A stretch of DNA of 64,000 bases from assembly GCA_012934845.2 (NCBI GenBank), contig WNNJ02000620.1, positions 1-64,000 on the forward strand, written 5' to 3'. The notes below the pieces were generated by a model that saw only the letters and a program-made list of their open reading frames with translations, had not been told where the DNA came from and made no database searches. Both the position numbers and the translations under genes were made by a program. This document shows positions 22,313 to 31,905 of this stretch, piece by piece. Source of the stretch: Pomphorhynchus laevis (taxonomy: Eukaryota > Acanthocephala > Palaeacanthocephala > Echinorhynchida > Pomphorhynchidae). How positions within the stretch are numbered: position 1 is the first letter of the stretch; every line of letters begins with the position of its first letter.

Positions 22313-23340
22313 ATTATTGTTGTGTTGTTAAGAGCGTATGTGCTTCGGGGATGGTTGTAAGGACCGACAAGAATGATGCATTGATTGAGCGCATAATGTT
22401 AACCATTTTGGAGTTAGCCGTACACTTACAAAAGTTATAAGCAATGCGAATATCAACGATGTCAAATACGTAGTGGATAAAAGTTAAGAAGACGTAAAAT
22501 GGCTAGGAGTAGATGCAATTCTGTATAGAGGAAAACTATTTCTTTAGTTTGGTCCAAGTCGCTTTAGTGTATATTCAAGATTCAAAATCGAATCTTATTG
22601 GGACGTGATTAAAACTTTAAGGCAGACAATGCTATCGAAAAGGTTACCTCGTGAATAGCTGATGGACAATTACAAGGTATTCCCCCTCAGCGGAAATTAC
22701 TGAAATACGCACACGATCGGGTATCACACTGAGTAGTCGGGCTGCGTACGTGATGTCAGAAAATAGAATTCTTCAAAAAAACTACACAGTTAAAGTAATT
22801 GCGGAAAGATCACAGTGTAATATACTTGAGACAGTTTTATGAACGACGATTGCACCTTTTTAAGAGAAGGAACGCTATCAAGCGGATTTGATGTTAAGAT
22901 ACTATTGGCGGCATCCTATGGAATGTCATCAATTACAATAGAGAGTTCGAATCTATATATCATGTGAGAGAAGATGTTTGGGAAAAGTCTTTACCGACAA
23001 ATTGCACAACAAAATGATCAAATGATATCAAAAATTATATCAGAATAGACAATTGAAGTAGATGGGACTCTTCGTTATGTACTAGATATTTAGAGATGTT
23101 TGAAAACAAACAATGAAGATATTTACGTTAATATTGATGTTGGAAAAATTGCAATTGTAGAAAAAATATGGGCGATGATGTATACGATAATTACGATAAC
23201 AATAAACGTGATGACAACGATAGAGATCAACATGAAATTACGAGAAAGCTATCACGACGTCTGCAACAGCGTCCCAAGTACCGGGAGTTTTATGACTGTG
23301 AATAGCCATCACGTAATCAGGAGCGGATTGTAAAGCGTAT
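22313..23340 (+). pseudogene. Ty3/gypsy-like integrase remnant
   Basis: Continues the gypsy remnant interrupted by D2. VNHFGVSRTL near 22400 resembles the first His region of the integrase zinc domain. KWLGVDAILYRGK near 22500, GPSRFSVYSRF near 22555 and RLPRE-LMDN near 22645 match the core that holds the catalytic Asp residues. The tail to 23340 contains an open 77-codon stretch (23100-23333) without motifs. Stops are frequent. Confidence 0.5.
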
Positions 23341-23454
23341 GTCGTATTCAAAAAATAAGAACGACTTTTGTTTTTGCAAAGGAGTTCTTATTTTATGTTT
23401 TTATTTTATGTAAAAATTTTATTTTCTTATTTAATGTTTTTATTTTATTTAATC

Positions 23455-24300
23455 GGGATTTATTTTTTACGTGGCAAATGCGTACCAGCACACGCTCACA
23501 TTACCACAACAAAAACAAAAATTTAAATAATGTGTCGAGAAGTTGGATACGGAGGTAGTATTTTAATGTGATAAAGGAGGGAGCGCGGCGGACGTCGAAA
23601 GGGCGCTGATTCCAGGCGAGTGGGGCAAGTGTCGTCTAAGAAAGGGAGGTTGATGAACGACGGGGAGCTGACAGCGATGATAACAAAAGCTACGAGAAGA
23701 TGGCGGGTTTGGATCTGGATGTAGATGGTGGGCCAGGAGCGTTAGGCTAGATATGTGGATGTGTGGTCGAAGCGACGGAGACGTAGGAGCACTCAAACGC
23801 GGAGTTGATGATGTGTTGTAGGGGTAGGATGATGAATTTTGGAGAATTGGCGAAAAAGCTGAGGAAGTAATCGATTTTAGGGAACAGAAGCGATGAAAGA
23901 AGAGAATTACAAGAACGGAAGTCGATACGGTGGGCGGATACGGCGAATGTCACTGAGAATTAAGTTAGACGAGTCGTCCTTGTCACGGACAAAGCGTTTA
24001 AGGGAAAGGTGATCATCAAAATGGAAGCCTAACAGTGAGATTGTAGACAATGGGGATGATTGATGAAGCAATATATACAGAGGAGGGTTACGGATGAGGA
24101 TCCATATTATTTTGGACTTACAGAGGTTTGTAACGAGATGAAGATGCGAGATACGTTTGTAGATAGAAAGACAGTTGGAGGCAGAAATTGCGATATCGAG
24201 TATGCAAAATAATTGCGATATCATTTGACTCAATGCACAGTTCTGTGATTTCGAATGATAATGTTGAATCCATAATTTGGAAAGGATCATTGTAAAGAAC
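23455..24300 (-). mobile_element. family D (CR1/L2-like) element, 5'-truncated copy D3
   Basis: Minus-strand 3' end of about 850 bp. It holds the RT after motif C (AISASNCLS-IYKRISHLHL near 24150; GFHFDDHLSLKRFVRDK near 24000), the thumb (CNSLLSSLLFPKIDYFLSFFANSPK near 23850), the Arg/Pro-rich C-terminus and the terminal sequence GAGCGTGTGCTGGTACGCATTTGCCACG at 23470-23500. The stem of that hairpin differs in sequence from D4 or D8 but still pairs, using G-U pairs. Several frameshifts. Confidence 0.75.
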
Positions 24301-24600
24301 TGATGCTAATGCATTACCTAAGGCCCCATCGGTTGCTACTTTTTCTTGTAGTAATGATGTTGATGAGCGGTAGCAGGTGATGCAATTGACCTTAATAAAA
24401 CTGGACGAGTTCGCTCCTCTTTGACGAGTGTACAGAAGCAAATTTCCGACATAGTTTTATCTGGAACTAAGGTGTGCTTTAAGTCATAGAAATTATCTTT
24501 TCCAGTTTAGCCTCCACCAGTTTTAAACGCTGACAGATGGCTGTGAGCGTTTAAAACAGCCATCTGGTTATAGACCTGAAGTATAAATAATAAATAATGA
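24301..24600 (+). mobile_element. family E 3'-terminal fragment (tail hairpin)
   Basis: CAGATGGCTGT..ACAGCCATCTG (about 24532-24566) is a perfect 11-bp stem, followed by GGTTATA and an AATAATAA tail. The CR1-like element at 25.3-29.6 kb ends in the same way, so this is probably the 3' end of another, 5'-truncated copy. The sequence left of 24520 has an open minus-strand ORF (24118-24441) with no motif I know. Confidence 0.45.
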
Positions 24601-24885
24601 TCAATTTTTCTTTATGGGATTTTAGAAGCAAAAATTTTGGATCAAAAAAATAAATATTAAAATCAAATCAGCTAACTGAGTCTACGTATTTAATATTATT
24701 ATAAAATACAAAACATAAAAATGCTAAATCAAAATTTAAGAATTAAATAATAAAATTAATAATTGTTTTTAGATTTTCTATAATTTAAATCAAGTTAAAA
24801 TAAAAAATTGAAATTTAAAAAGTCATTTTTATGAATTGACTAATAAATAATATACGGTACATCATCACAATAAGAATTAGAGGCC

Positions 24886-25016
24886 ATCAGGAGGAACTGC
24901 TATGTTATCAGGTTTCAGCCCTTAACTCCTCTACCCAACATAGCAGCGGGGCCAAATACATGCTAAGGACGTATTTCCTCTGATTAGGACATCAGGAGGA
25001 ACTGCTCTGCTATCAG
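24886..25016 (-). repeat. 100-bp inverted-terminal repeat (copy 3) plus adjacent truncated copy
   Basis: 24886-24984 starts ATCAGGAGGAA and ends TTTCCTCTGAT; inside, CTGCTATGTT pairs with AACATAGCAG, so the unit can fold. It is the reverse complement of copy 1 with moderate divergence. A second start (ATCAGGAGGAACTGCTCTGC) follows directly at 24991-25016. No coding capacity. Confidence 0.6.
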
Positions 25017-25097
25017 TTAATTAACTTCTTAAAAAGATTAACTTCTCAAAAGATCAAATTAAAGGATTAGCTTCTTAAAAGATCAAATAAACTGTTT

Positions 25098-25352
25098 AAA
25101 AAAATCTTTAAAGTTAATAACTTGTTATTAACTTTATTCTTTGATCTTTATCAAAGTATACATTCTGTAAATATCAGATTTAGGAATATATTTACTGAAA
25201 TTTATCAAAATTAAGACTTTTGCAATTGCCTTCTTTTAAAGAAGGATTTAAAGATTTTAAAAAAATCTTTAAAGTTAATAACTTGTTATTAACTTTATTC
25301 TTTGATCTTTATCAAAGTATACATTCTGTAAATATCAGATTTGGGAATATAT
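25098..25352 (+). repeat. two copies of a 161-bp AT-rich tandem unit
   Basis: 25098-25191 and 25259-25352 are nearly identical (TTTAGG versus TTTGGG is one difference), offset by 161 bp. The unit continues as TTTACTGAAATTTATC..AAGACTTTTGCAATTGCCTTC. The second unit is interrupted by the E1 element; its remainder reappears at 29615 and again near 29757, so the array is older than E1. Confidence 0.75.
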
Positions 25353-25362
25353 GATTGTTACA

Positions 25363-26493
25363 ATGAAGAAAGCAAATTCGAAGAGAGCGTCAAACACTAT
25401 ACATATCACGCAACATCGTAATGCGTATAAGCGGCTAGAGGTCGAATGCTGCAATAAAGGCTGTGAAGTGTGGTCTATTGTCGACATTCCTTTAAATACC
25501 GAGTCGTCACTCAAGAGCAAGGACTTTTATTGCGGCTTTTGTTCTGCTACAATGATTTCGGCCCTCCAAATGAAACTAGTGCAAGATATGGTTTGTGATG
25601 TGAATTGTTGTGATATATCGTTACCTATCAACTTAAATGACGTTCGTGTCTCTCAAGACAGCACGGACCATCAAATTTCGATAAACACCTGTACCGTTAA
25701 TCCTGTCGTTAAGCTGCCATTAGATGACAGTTCAACTCCTGACCTATGTGAACCGAGGATTGAATTACCTTCACTGTCATCTACGCATCAGCACGATAAT
25801 ACTTCAAATGCCGAACTTCAAATGCTGTCATGCAAAGAAAAATGTCATCCTACACCAGCTTCAAAGGAAGGGTATGGCGCAACACTCTATTGCAACCTAC
25901 ACGAAACGCTGGATCGACATACCATCAATTGGGTGAAATCAGAGGTAGCGATTCAAGTGGGGCCATCATAGAAAACAGAAGGCCAAAAATGAACAAACTA
26001 CACCGACAACGCTCCTTCTACAAACTACCGTTCGCATCCAGATAGGTCTTGCAATATCCTATTTAGTGGTATCGCTGAATCAAAGGCCAGTAACTCACAA
26101 ACACGTATGAATGATGATGTGTCCAGCCTCCGTACTGTGTTCTGTCAGTTACTCTTAGAAGGTGATGAGAAGCTAGCTTCTACTCTGAAGGTTACAAAGT
26201 TGTTTCGACTTGGAAAAAAGGTGGTAGAGAAACCAAGATTGTTGAAAGTTGTATTATCTTCCGCAAAACATGCAGACCTTTTGCTCAAACGTGGTTTTCG
26301 ACTTAAAGATTATCCACATCGTATTCTTAAGGATCTGAGTCTCGAAGATCGTTTAAAGTTGAAAGAAGCAAAAACAGTATTACGAAACCGGCTATCTGAA
26401 GGTGAAACGAACTTATGCATACGAAATTTTCAGGTTGTCAGGTGGCACCCAGTAGTTCGTTGGAATCCCATAACGATCAACAGCGTCACTTAG
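25363..26493 (+). pseudogene. family E ORF1 with PHD-like finger, two in-frame stops
   Basis: I prefer the ATG at 25363, since the one at 25351 sits on the insertion junction. The N-terminus has CCNKGCEVW..FYCGFC (about residues 25-65), a Cys-rich finger of PHD type. After a variable linker, the frame meets TAG at 25969 and TGA at 25990, then continues unshifted as PDRSCNILFSGI, LFRLGKK, RLLKVVLSSAKHADLLL and ILKDLSLEDR, and ends CIRNFQVVRW. This second part resembles the RNA-binding core of L1/CR1-type ORF1 proteins. The last 79 nt overlap ORF2. Two stops 18 nt apart with conservation on both sides suggest recent decay, or less likely readthrough. Confidence 0.75.
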
Positions 26494-29453
26494 CAGTATC
26501 CAGTTTGAATTTTGCTAGTTCGTCTGGAAAAGGTAGTTTCAACAGTCATTCATCGCAACTCTTCAATAGCGTTAGTTTCAATTCTGATCTGGGACACTTA
26601 GTTTCATTCAACAAATTATTCACCGTTCCTAGTAATCCCTTACCACAACCCACACGCTATTTATCGATTGGGTATTCTAATCTTCGTAGTTTGCCTGCTC
26701 AAATAGTGGAGTTGAAGTATCACATGCTTTCTCATTCGTATGACATTTTCTGCGTTGCTGAATCCTGGTTGCATCAATATATTGTCGATACCACTGTGAA
26801 CATTCCTGGATTTCGCCTTATACGAAGCGACAGGATATCAGGTAGGCGAGGTGGCGGTGTCGCCGCGTATGTCAGAGAAAATTTCCTCGTATCTGAGGTG
26901 TTGAATATTTGTGACCCTTGTGGGTCGTTTGAGACTCTATGCTTCCGTATTGATCACTCAGCGACCAGTATGAATTTTTGCGTCGTGTATCGATCTCCGT
27001 CAGTAATTGCAGACACTGATCAACTAAAACTTATTTTACAATCGGTATGTTCCTCCCCTCACTTTATTCTTTTGGGCGATTTTAATCTTCCACGATCTAG
27101 ATGGTCAGACTATGTCTTTTCTGATGGTAGTTCCACGGAAAGGGAAATATCTGAGTTCCTTGCTGAGGAACTCATGCTGATTCAGCATGTACAAGAACCA
27201 ACTTGCTTAACTTCAAGATCGGATTCGGTACTTGATCTGGTGTTTTCCAGATATGTAGGAGACATAATCAAAGTTGATCATCTCCCTCCTTTAGGAAGTA
27301 GTGACCACTGCTTGCTCTCCTTGACGGCTGTCCCTTATTCCAGATTCTGTCCACCTTGTTCAAAAACTTACAAACGTCATTGGTCGAAAGTGAGAAGAGA
27401 AGATGTTTTGAGAGTTTACAACCAATTCCCGTGTACTTTTATGAACACGGACAAGCTATCATTGAATATGATCACTGATTACCTACATAAATTATCTGAT
27501 ATTCTTGCCCCTATGCGCGAATCCTCTTATGCTGCTAAGTCACCTGCATGGATAGATTCCAACGTCAGACAACTAATAAGTTCAAGAAATTGTTTATGGA
27601 AGCTTCAGCGTTCTGACTCTAGTTTCTCTGCCAGATATAAATATGTTCGAAATCTTTGTACTAGAGTGAAAGCAACAAAACGATGTGCATTCGAATCGTC
27701 TATCGCTAATAATGTAACACGAAATCCAAAACTATTCTGGGCCTATGTTCGTCGCAACAGAACCCTTAATACAGAAATCAAGTATGTCCTTAATGCGGAG
27801 GGATGTATGATAACTTCTCAGAGTGGTATTGTGGAATGCCTTGCTACGTCTTTTTCGATACCGACAAATAATTCACAAAGAGCTTCTATCACTTCGCATG
27901 GTGTAGCATTAAAGCAATCTTCGCGTTTTCTTCCAGTAACGATTAGTGAGATTGTAAGTCAGCTTGATCAGCTTGACCCATTTAGCTCTACTGGCCCTGA
28001 TGACATTTCTCCGTTTCTCTTGAAGAATTTATCTAGATATTTGGCTCCTTCCCTTCTTGCTATTTTTGAGAACAGTTTGACCAGTGGATGTGTTCCTGAA
28101 GTCTGGAAAACTGCCATCGTAGTTCCGATCCCAAAGAAAACCATTGCAACGGCTTGTACTGACTATAGACCAATCAGCCTGACTAGTTCTCTATGCAAAG
28201 TGCTTGAAAAGTTGATCGCCACCCGGATCAGGCATCACTTGAGGGAACTCGGAATAATGTCGTCTTCTCAGCACGGTTTCCTCCCTGGTCGTTCCTGCTT
28301 AACAAACTTATTGACTTCACGCGAAATGTGGGTTGAGGCGGTCAGTCGCGGCCAATCAATTAATGTGGTATTCATTGACTTTTCAAGAGCATTCGATCGG
28401 GTGCCGCATGAGAGCTTGGTAGCATTACTATTTAACTACGGCATTCCTGTAATGTTGTGTAATTGGATTCAAGATTTCCTACGTAATCGTTTCTTTAGGG
28501 TGAGAGTTGGCACCCATCTTTCCACTTCCAGACGCGTTTACTGTGGTGTTCCGCAGGGTACCGTACTAGGACCTCTGCTGTTTATTGTGTTCCTTAACGA
28601 TTTGTTGCTGCGGATTCAGAGTCCCTGTCTTGCTTTTGCTGACGACCTCAAAATATGGTCTGTAGATGATATTGATCCGCTTGGCATTTCCCTGCAGGAA
28701 GACCTTAATGAAATATACCAATGGAGTGAGGCTACTGGTATGAAGATCAATGTTGACAAATGCGGCCACATGAAATTAGGAAGGCGTTGCGATGACCGTC
28801 GTTTTCGCCTCGGAACTTCAATTCTTAATGTCGTCATGGAGTATAGGGATCTGGGTGTCATGGTGCATAGGACATTGAAATCCCGATCAAATACAGAGTT
28901 TGCCTATAGCAAGGCTTTGCGAGCTATGTACTGCGTCAAAAATGCATTTAATCGTATTAATCCATACGTCTTCAAACGGCTTTACTGCGCTCTTGTTCGC
29001 CCGCATATAGAGTACTGCGTGCAAGCAGTTTTTCCATACACTAAGAAAGAGTTCAATAGACTAGAGTCAATCCTTCGTAGAGGTTCTCGAATGTGTATGG
29101 ATGGATCATATTCATATCGTGAGCGGCTTGAATTTCTAAAGATACCATCTTTGGGTCAGAGGCTATATTACCTAGACCTTGTTGCATTATGGCGAATGGT
29201 TAATGGGATAGATGGTTTTCCCTCGTGCTATGTTAAAGTTTGTTCTCAGACGCATCGTGGCCACCCGTTGAAACTATTTAAGTTTCCCCACGGTAAAGTA
29301 GTGAGTTTGGCTAGGCTCTCACATCGAGCATTAAACGCCTGGAACACGTTGCCAGGAGAAATAGCATGTACCAAGGACTTATCTCAATTTAAAGTTCAAC
29401 TTCGTCAGTGGATTAACGATCATGGCATTCCGAATGTATACAATATTATGTAA
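26415..29453 (+). CDS. family E ORF2: APE endonuclease and reverse transcriptase, intact
   Basis: 1,012 codons without interruption; the translation start inside the overlap with ORF1 is uncertain. Endonuclease: YSNLRSLPAQ near residue 90, CVAESWL near 115, VVYRSP near 190, LLGDFNLPR near 220 and GSSDHCLLSL near 295. RT: DYRPISLTSSLCK near 585, VFIDFSRAFDRVPH near 653, YCGVPQGTVLGPLLF near 710 and LAFADDLKIW near 738, then GMKINVDKCGHM. The C-terminal thumb contains RRGSRMCMDGSYSYRERL and ends in a SHRALNAWNTLP-type motif common in CR1-like proteins. All catalytic residues visible by eye are present. Other family copies at 41-45, 52-57 and 63 kb are broken. Confidence 0.9.
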   Translation: MHTKFSGCQVAPSSSLESHNDQQRHLAVSSLNFASSSGKGSFNSHSSQLFNSVSFNSDLGHLVSFNKLFTVPSNPLPQPTRYLSIGYSNLRSLPAQIVELKYHMLSHSYDIFCVAESWLHQYIVDTTVNIPGFRLIRSDRISGRRGGGVAAYVRENFLVSEVLNICDPCGSFETLCFRIDHSATSMNFCVVYRSPSVIADTDQLKLILQSVCSSPHFILLGDFNLPRSRWSDYVFSDGSSTEREISEFLAEELMLIQHVQEPTCLTSRSDSVLDLVFSRYVGDIIKVDHLPPLGSSDHCLLSLTAVPYSRFCPPCSKTYKRHWSKVRREDVLRVYNQFPCTFMNTDKLSLNMITDYLHKLSDILAPMRESSYAAKSPAWIDSNVRQLISSRNCLWKLQRSDSSFSARYKYVRNLCTRVKATKRCAFESSIANNVTRNPKLFWAYVRRNRTLNTEIKYVLNAEGCMITSQSGIVECLATSFSIPTNNSQRASITSHGVALKQSSRFLPVTISEIVSQLDQLDPFSSTGPDDISPFLLKNLSRYLAPSLLAIFENSLTSGCVPEVWKTAIVVPIPKKTIATACTDYRPISLTSSLCKVLEKLIATRIRHHLRELGIMSSSQHGFLPGRSCLTNLLTSREMWVEAVSRGQSINVVFIDFSRAFDRVPHESLVALLFNYGIPVMLCNWIQDFLRNRFFRVRVGTHLSTSRRVYCGVPQGTVLGPLLFIVFLNDLLLRIQSPCLAFADDLKIWSVDDIDPLGISLQEDLNEIYQWSEATGMKINVDKCGHMKLGRRCDDRRFRLGTSILNVVMEYRDLGVMVHRTLKSRSNTEFAYSKALRAMYCVKNAFNRINPYVFKRLYCALVRPHIEYCVQAVFPYTKKEFNRLESILRRGSRMCMDGSYSYRERLEFLKIPSLGQRLYYLDLVALWRMVNGIDGFPSCYVKVCSQTHRGHPLKLFKFPHGKVVSLARLSHRALNAWNTLPGEIACTKDLSQFKVQLRQWINDHGIPNVYNIM

Positions 29454-29455
29454 CC

Positions 29456-29614
29456 GCTATTAACTTTTTTTTTCTTCTTTTCTTTTCTTTTTTATTTCCT
29501 ATGTGATCAGTTGAAACAGCCATTTGGCTGTTTCAGTTGAAACATTTTCAGTTGTTCCATTTGGCTGTGATCAGTTGAAACAGCCATTTGGCTATAACTT
29601 GTAATACTAATAAT
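29456..29614 (+). repeat. family E 3' terminus with duplicated hairpin
   Basis: After ORF2 there is a pyrimidine-rich tract (TTCTTTTCTTTTC), then TGATCAGTTGAAACAGCCATTTGGCTGTTTC, whose last 22 bases form a perfect palindrome. Parts of this unit recur twice before the TAATAATAA tail (GTTCCATTTGGCTGTGATCAG, GTTGAAACAGCCATTTGGCTATAAC). A related hairpin precedes the tail of the fragment at 24.55 kb. Known L2/CR1-type elements use a 3' hairpin for RT recognition; that role is inferred here. Confidence 0.6.
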
Positions 29615-29828
29615 AATATTTACTGAAATCTGAAATTTATCATAATTAAGACTTTTGCCATTGCCTTCTGTTTATACCCTTTTAACATCATTTTCCTTAA
29701 TTCACTATTTTCAATTAACTCTATATTATGTATGAGTGCATATATCTTCATTTATTTTATCAAAATTAAGACTTTTGCAATTGCATTCAGTTTATATAAT
29801 GCTTCTAATATAATCATTACATATATAA
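29615..29828. other. remainder of the 161-bp AT-rich tandem units
   Basis: TTTACTGAAA..AATTTATCATAATTAAGACTTTTGCCATTGCCTTC (from 29617) and ATTTTATCAAAATTAAGACTTTTGCAATTGCATTCAG (from 29754) repeat the right halves of the unit found at 25190-25235. This is the host array that E1 split. No coding signal. Confidence 0.6.
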
Positions 29829-31071
29829 GTGTACCACGACTTACTCATTTCTCGAGACAAGGCTCTATATAGTGTTCTCATCTCCCTCGACCTCACCTCC
29901 GCATTCGACAATCGACCACTCCGTCCTCCTTTCTCGCCTTCGTTATGATTACGGCTTTTCTTCCTCCTCCGTAGCATGGTTTGCCTCATATCTATCCCAC
30001 CGTTCCTTTCGCGTCTGTTCTAATTCATCATCCTCCCCTCCCATCCTTATTTTTTGCGGGGTCCCACAAGGTTCAGTCCTAGGTCCCCTGCTTTTCTCTC
30101 TTCTGCTTGGCGATTTATCTCCGTTTATCAAACCTTACTCCTTTAAGGGCATGCAATACGCCGATGACATTCTAATCTATGCTCATGCACCGGCACATCG
30201 CATACACGATATCGGCATTTCTGCCTCCAACTGTCTTTCTTCTATCTACAAACGTCTCTCCAATCTCCATCTCGTTCTAAACCAAGAACAGTCCAAAATA
30301 ATGTGAATCCTCCCCCGTCAACTTAACATATCTCCTCCCTCTGTATATTTTGCCAGATTAATCATCCCAATAGTCCACAATCTCACTTTCTTAGGATTCA
30401 ATTTCGATAATCACCTTTCCCTTAAACCCTTCGTCCGTGACTAGGTCTGCTCATCTAACTTAATTCTCCGTGACATCCGCCGTATCTGCCCCCTTATCGA
30501 CTTCCGTTCTTGTATGTATCTTCTTTCATCGTTTCTTTTCCCTAAAATCGATTACTGCCTTAGCCTTTTCGCCAATTCTCCAAAATCCATCATCCTACCC
30601 CTACAACGAATAATCAACACCGCCGTTCGAGTGCTCTTTCGTCTCCGTCGCTTCGACCACACATCCACATTATTTTGCCCAACTCTCCTGGCCCACCATT
30701 CACATCCGCATCAAACTCCGCCTTCTTCTCGTTACTTTTCGACTCATCGCTGTCGGCTTTCCATCGTTCATCAACCTTCCTTTCTTAGACGACACTCGCC
30801 CCACCTCGCTATCGCTGCGTTCCCGTCATACTCTCTTACTCCTTCCACGTTCCTAATTACTCCAACAACTACGGTATCCGATCCTTCCTCGTCGCCGCCT
30901 TACTCGCCTGGAATCAACTCCCTCTCGACGTCCGCTGCGCCCCCTCCTTTATCACATTCAAACACCTCCTCCGTTCACACCTTCTCGACACCTGATTTAC
31001 AGTTTTGTTTTGTTGTGTTCATGTAAGCGTGCGCTGGCACGCATTTGCCACGTTAAAATAAATCTTTTTTT
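29829..31071 (+). mobile_element. family D (CR1/L2-like) element, 5'-truncated young copy D4
   Basis: Starts within RT (HSVLLSRLRYDYGFSSSSVAWF region, 29900-29980), passes FCGVPQGSVLGPLLFSLLLGD near 30055 and MQYADDILIYAHAPAHR near 30150, and reaches the C-terminus near 30990 and the 3' end GTAAGCGTGCGCTGGCACGCATTTGCCACG before an AAATAAATC tail. It is close to identical to the same part of the copy at 61.1-62.3 kb, including a Trp codon turned to TGA at 30304-30306. A short deletion near 29905 and later frameshifts break the ORF. Confidence 0.85.
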
Positions 31072-31174
31072 ATATAGATTCCAATTCATTTCCTCTGATA
31101 AAAAAGATCTTGATAGAAAGAAATAAATAATGAAATGCAACGTCACCAAATAAATTCACTCAATGTCTTTCCTC

Positions 31175-31729
31175 CTATTTTGGGCAGCTTCGTGTCCCTC
31201 GGCGGCCGAATCCGCGAAGGTTGACTGAAGCTGGTCCGTCGCAGTCGCTGTCCATCCTTCGCAGGCTATTGTAGTGCTTGTTGCGGCGATATGAAATGTG
31301 AAGCTCCGTCGCTTCAACTTCCATTTGTCGATTCTCTTCAAAGCTGTTTTCGCTAGCGTTCTTGTCGTCCAACAAAGGAGCTAGGCACTCTGTTATATGA
31401 AGGGCATGTAAAGGATCTTGGCTGCAATCTTCGCTTATCGTGGTGCTGTTAATAATCCAAGGCATAATTTCTTCCTGGTGAATGACAATGGGAACGCGTT
31501 TGAGGAGAGCAAAGGCCACCAGTGCCTCATTTCCGGAAAACACACGCGGTTTGCGAAGCTGCGCTTTCCTCTCTCGCCGTTTCCGCACATTTGTTAATAA
31601 TTGATTCACTGTCAGATGCATGTTCTTGTGACATTTCACAATCGTGGACATCAGATTGCGCCTTCGCACACACCTTTCTGACATTTTCCGTCTCGAGTGC
31701 AGCGCCAGACTCCTCACCAGCCAGATCAA
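31175..31729 (-). CDS. OTU-family deubiquitinase (OTUD3-like), C-terminal part
   Basis: The reliable part is about 31190-31570 on the minus strand. FSGNEALVAFALLKRVPIVIHQ followed, after an acidic insertion, by ELHISYRRNKHYNSLRRM matches the C-terminal half of the OTU domain, including the catalytic His in HYNS, and is closest in memory to OTUD3. These enzymes are cytosolic cysteine proteases that cut ubiquitin chains. The first half of the domain, with DGNC and the catalytic Cys, is not seen: the frame upstream (Arg/Lys-rich, to 31729) is unlike the family, and GCGCAG at about 31571 could be a splice acceptor. The missing exon is not obvious before 31906, where TE sequence starts, so this may be a truncated gene or pseudogene. 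Confidence 0.6.
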   Translation of the reverse strand: MIWLVRSLALHSRRKMSERCVRRRNLMSTIVKCHKNMHLTVNQLLTNVRKRRERKAQLRKPRVFSGNEALVAFALLKRVPIVIHQEEIMPWIINSTTISEDCSQDPLHALHITECLAPLLDDKNASENSFEENRQMEVEATELHISYRRNKHYNSLRRMDSDCDGPASVNLRGFGRRGTRSCPK

Positions 31730-31905
31730 GTGCCTGGAAGAGGTTCATTCTTCGTGTGGGATTCTCCATTATGGGGTTAGCAATCTCGTAATACGGTCGC
31801 TTTAACAGATCAATGCTAGATAATAGATTTTGAATTTCCTCTCATGAGTGATATTGATATTCGTTGAAAGAGCCGTGTAGATGCGATGCTGTATGGTAGA
31901 GATGA

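Larger units (their letters stand above)
25351..29614 (+). mobile_element. family E CR1-like non-LTR retrotransposon, near full length (E1)
   Basis: The 4.26-kb unit is bounded by the target duplication AATAT (25346-25350 and 29615-29619), which interrupts a 161-bp tandem unit, so both ends are exact. It holds ORF1 (PHD-like finger and RNA-binding core), overlapping ORF2 (APE endonuclease and RT), and a 3' end of palindromic GAAACAGCCATTTGGCTGTTTC with partial duplications, then a TAA-rich tail. There is virtually no 5' UTR. PHD-type fingers in ORF1 are known from CR1-like elements. ORF2 is intact; ORF1 has two stop codons. Confidence 0.88.

Noticed and set aside
23100-23333. 77-codon ORF after the gypsy integrase as an independent gene
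   Set aside because: Low-complexity Met/Ile/Thr-rich translation inside a decayed LTR element; most likely random open frame.
31527-31769. 80-codon minus ORF with NLFQAL as the catalytic Cys segment of the OTU protein
   Set aside because: It resembles the position after DGNC-LFRAL only loosely, lacks the Cys, and is in another frame; not enough to join it to the OTU fragment.
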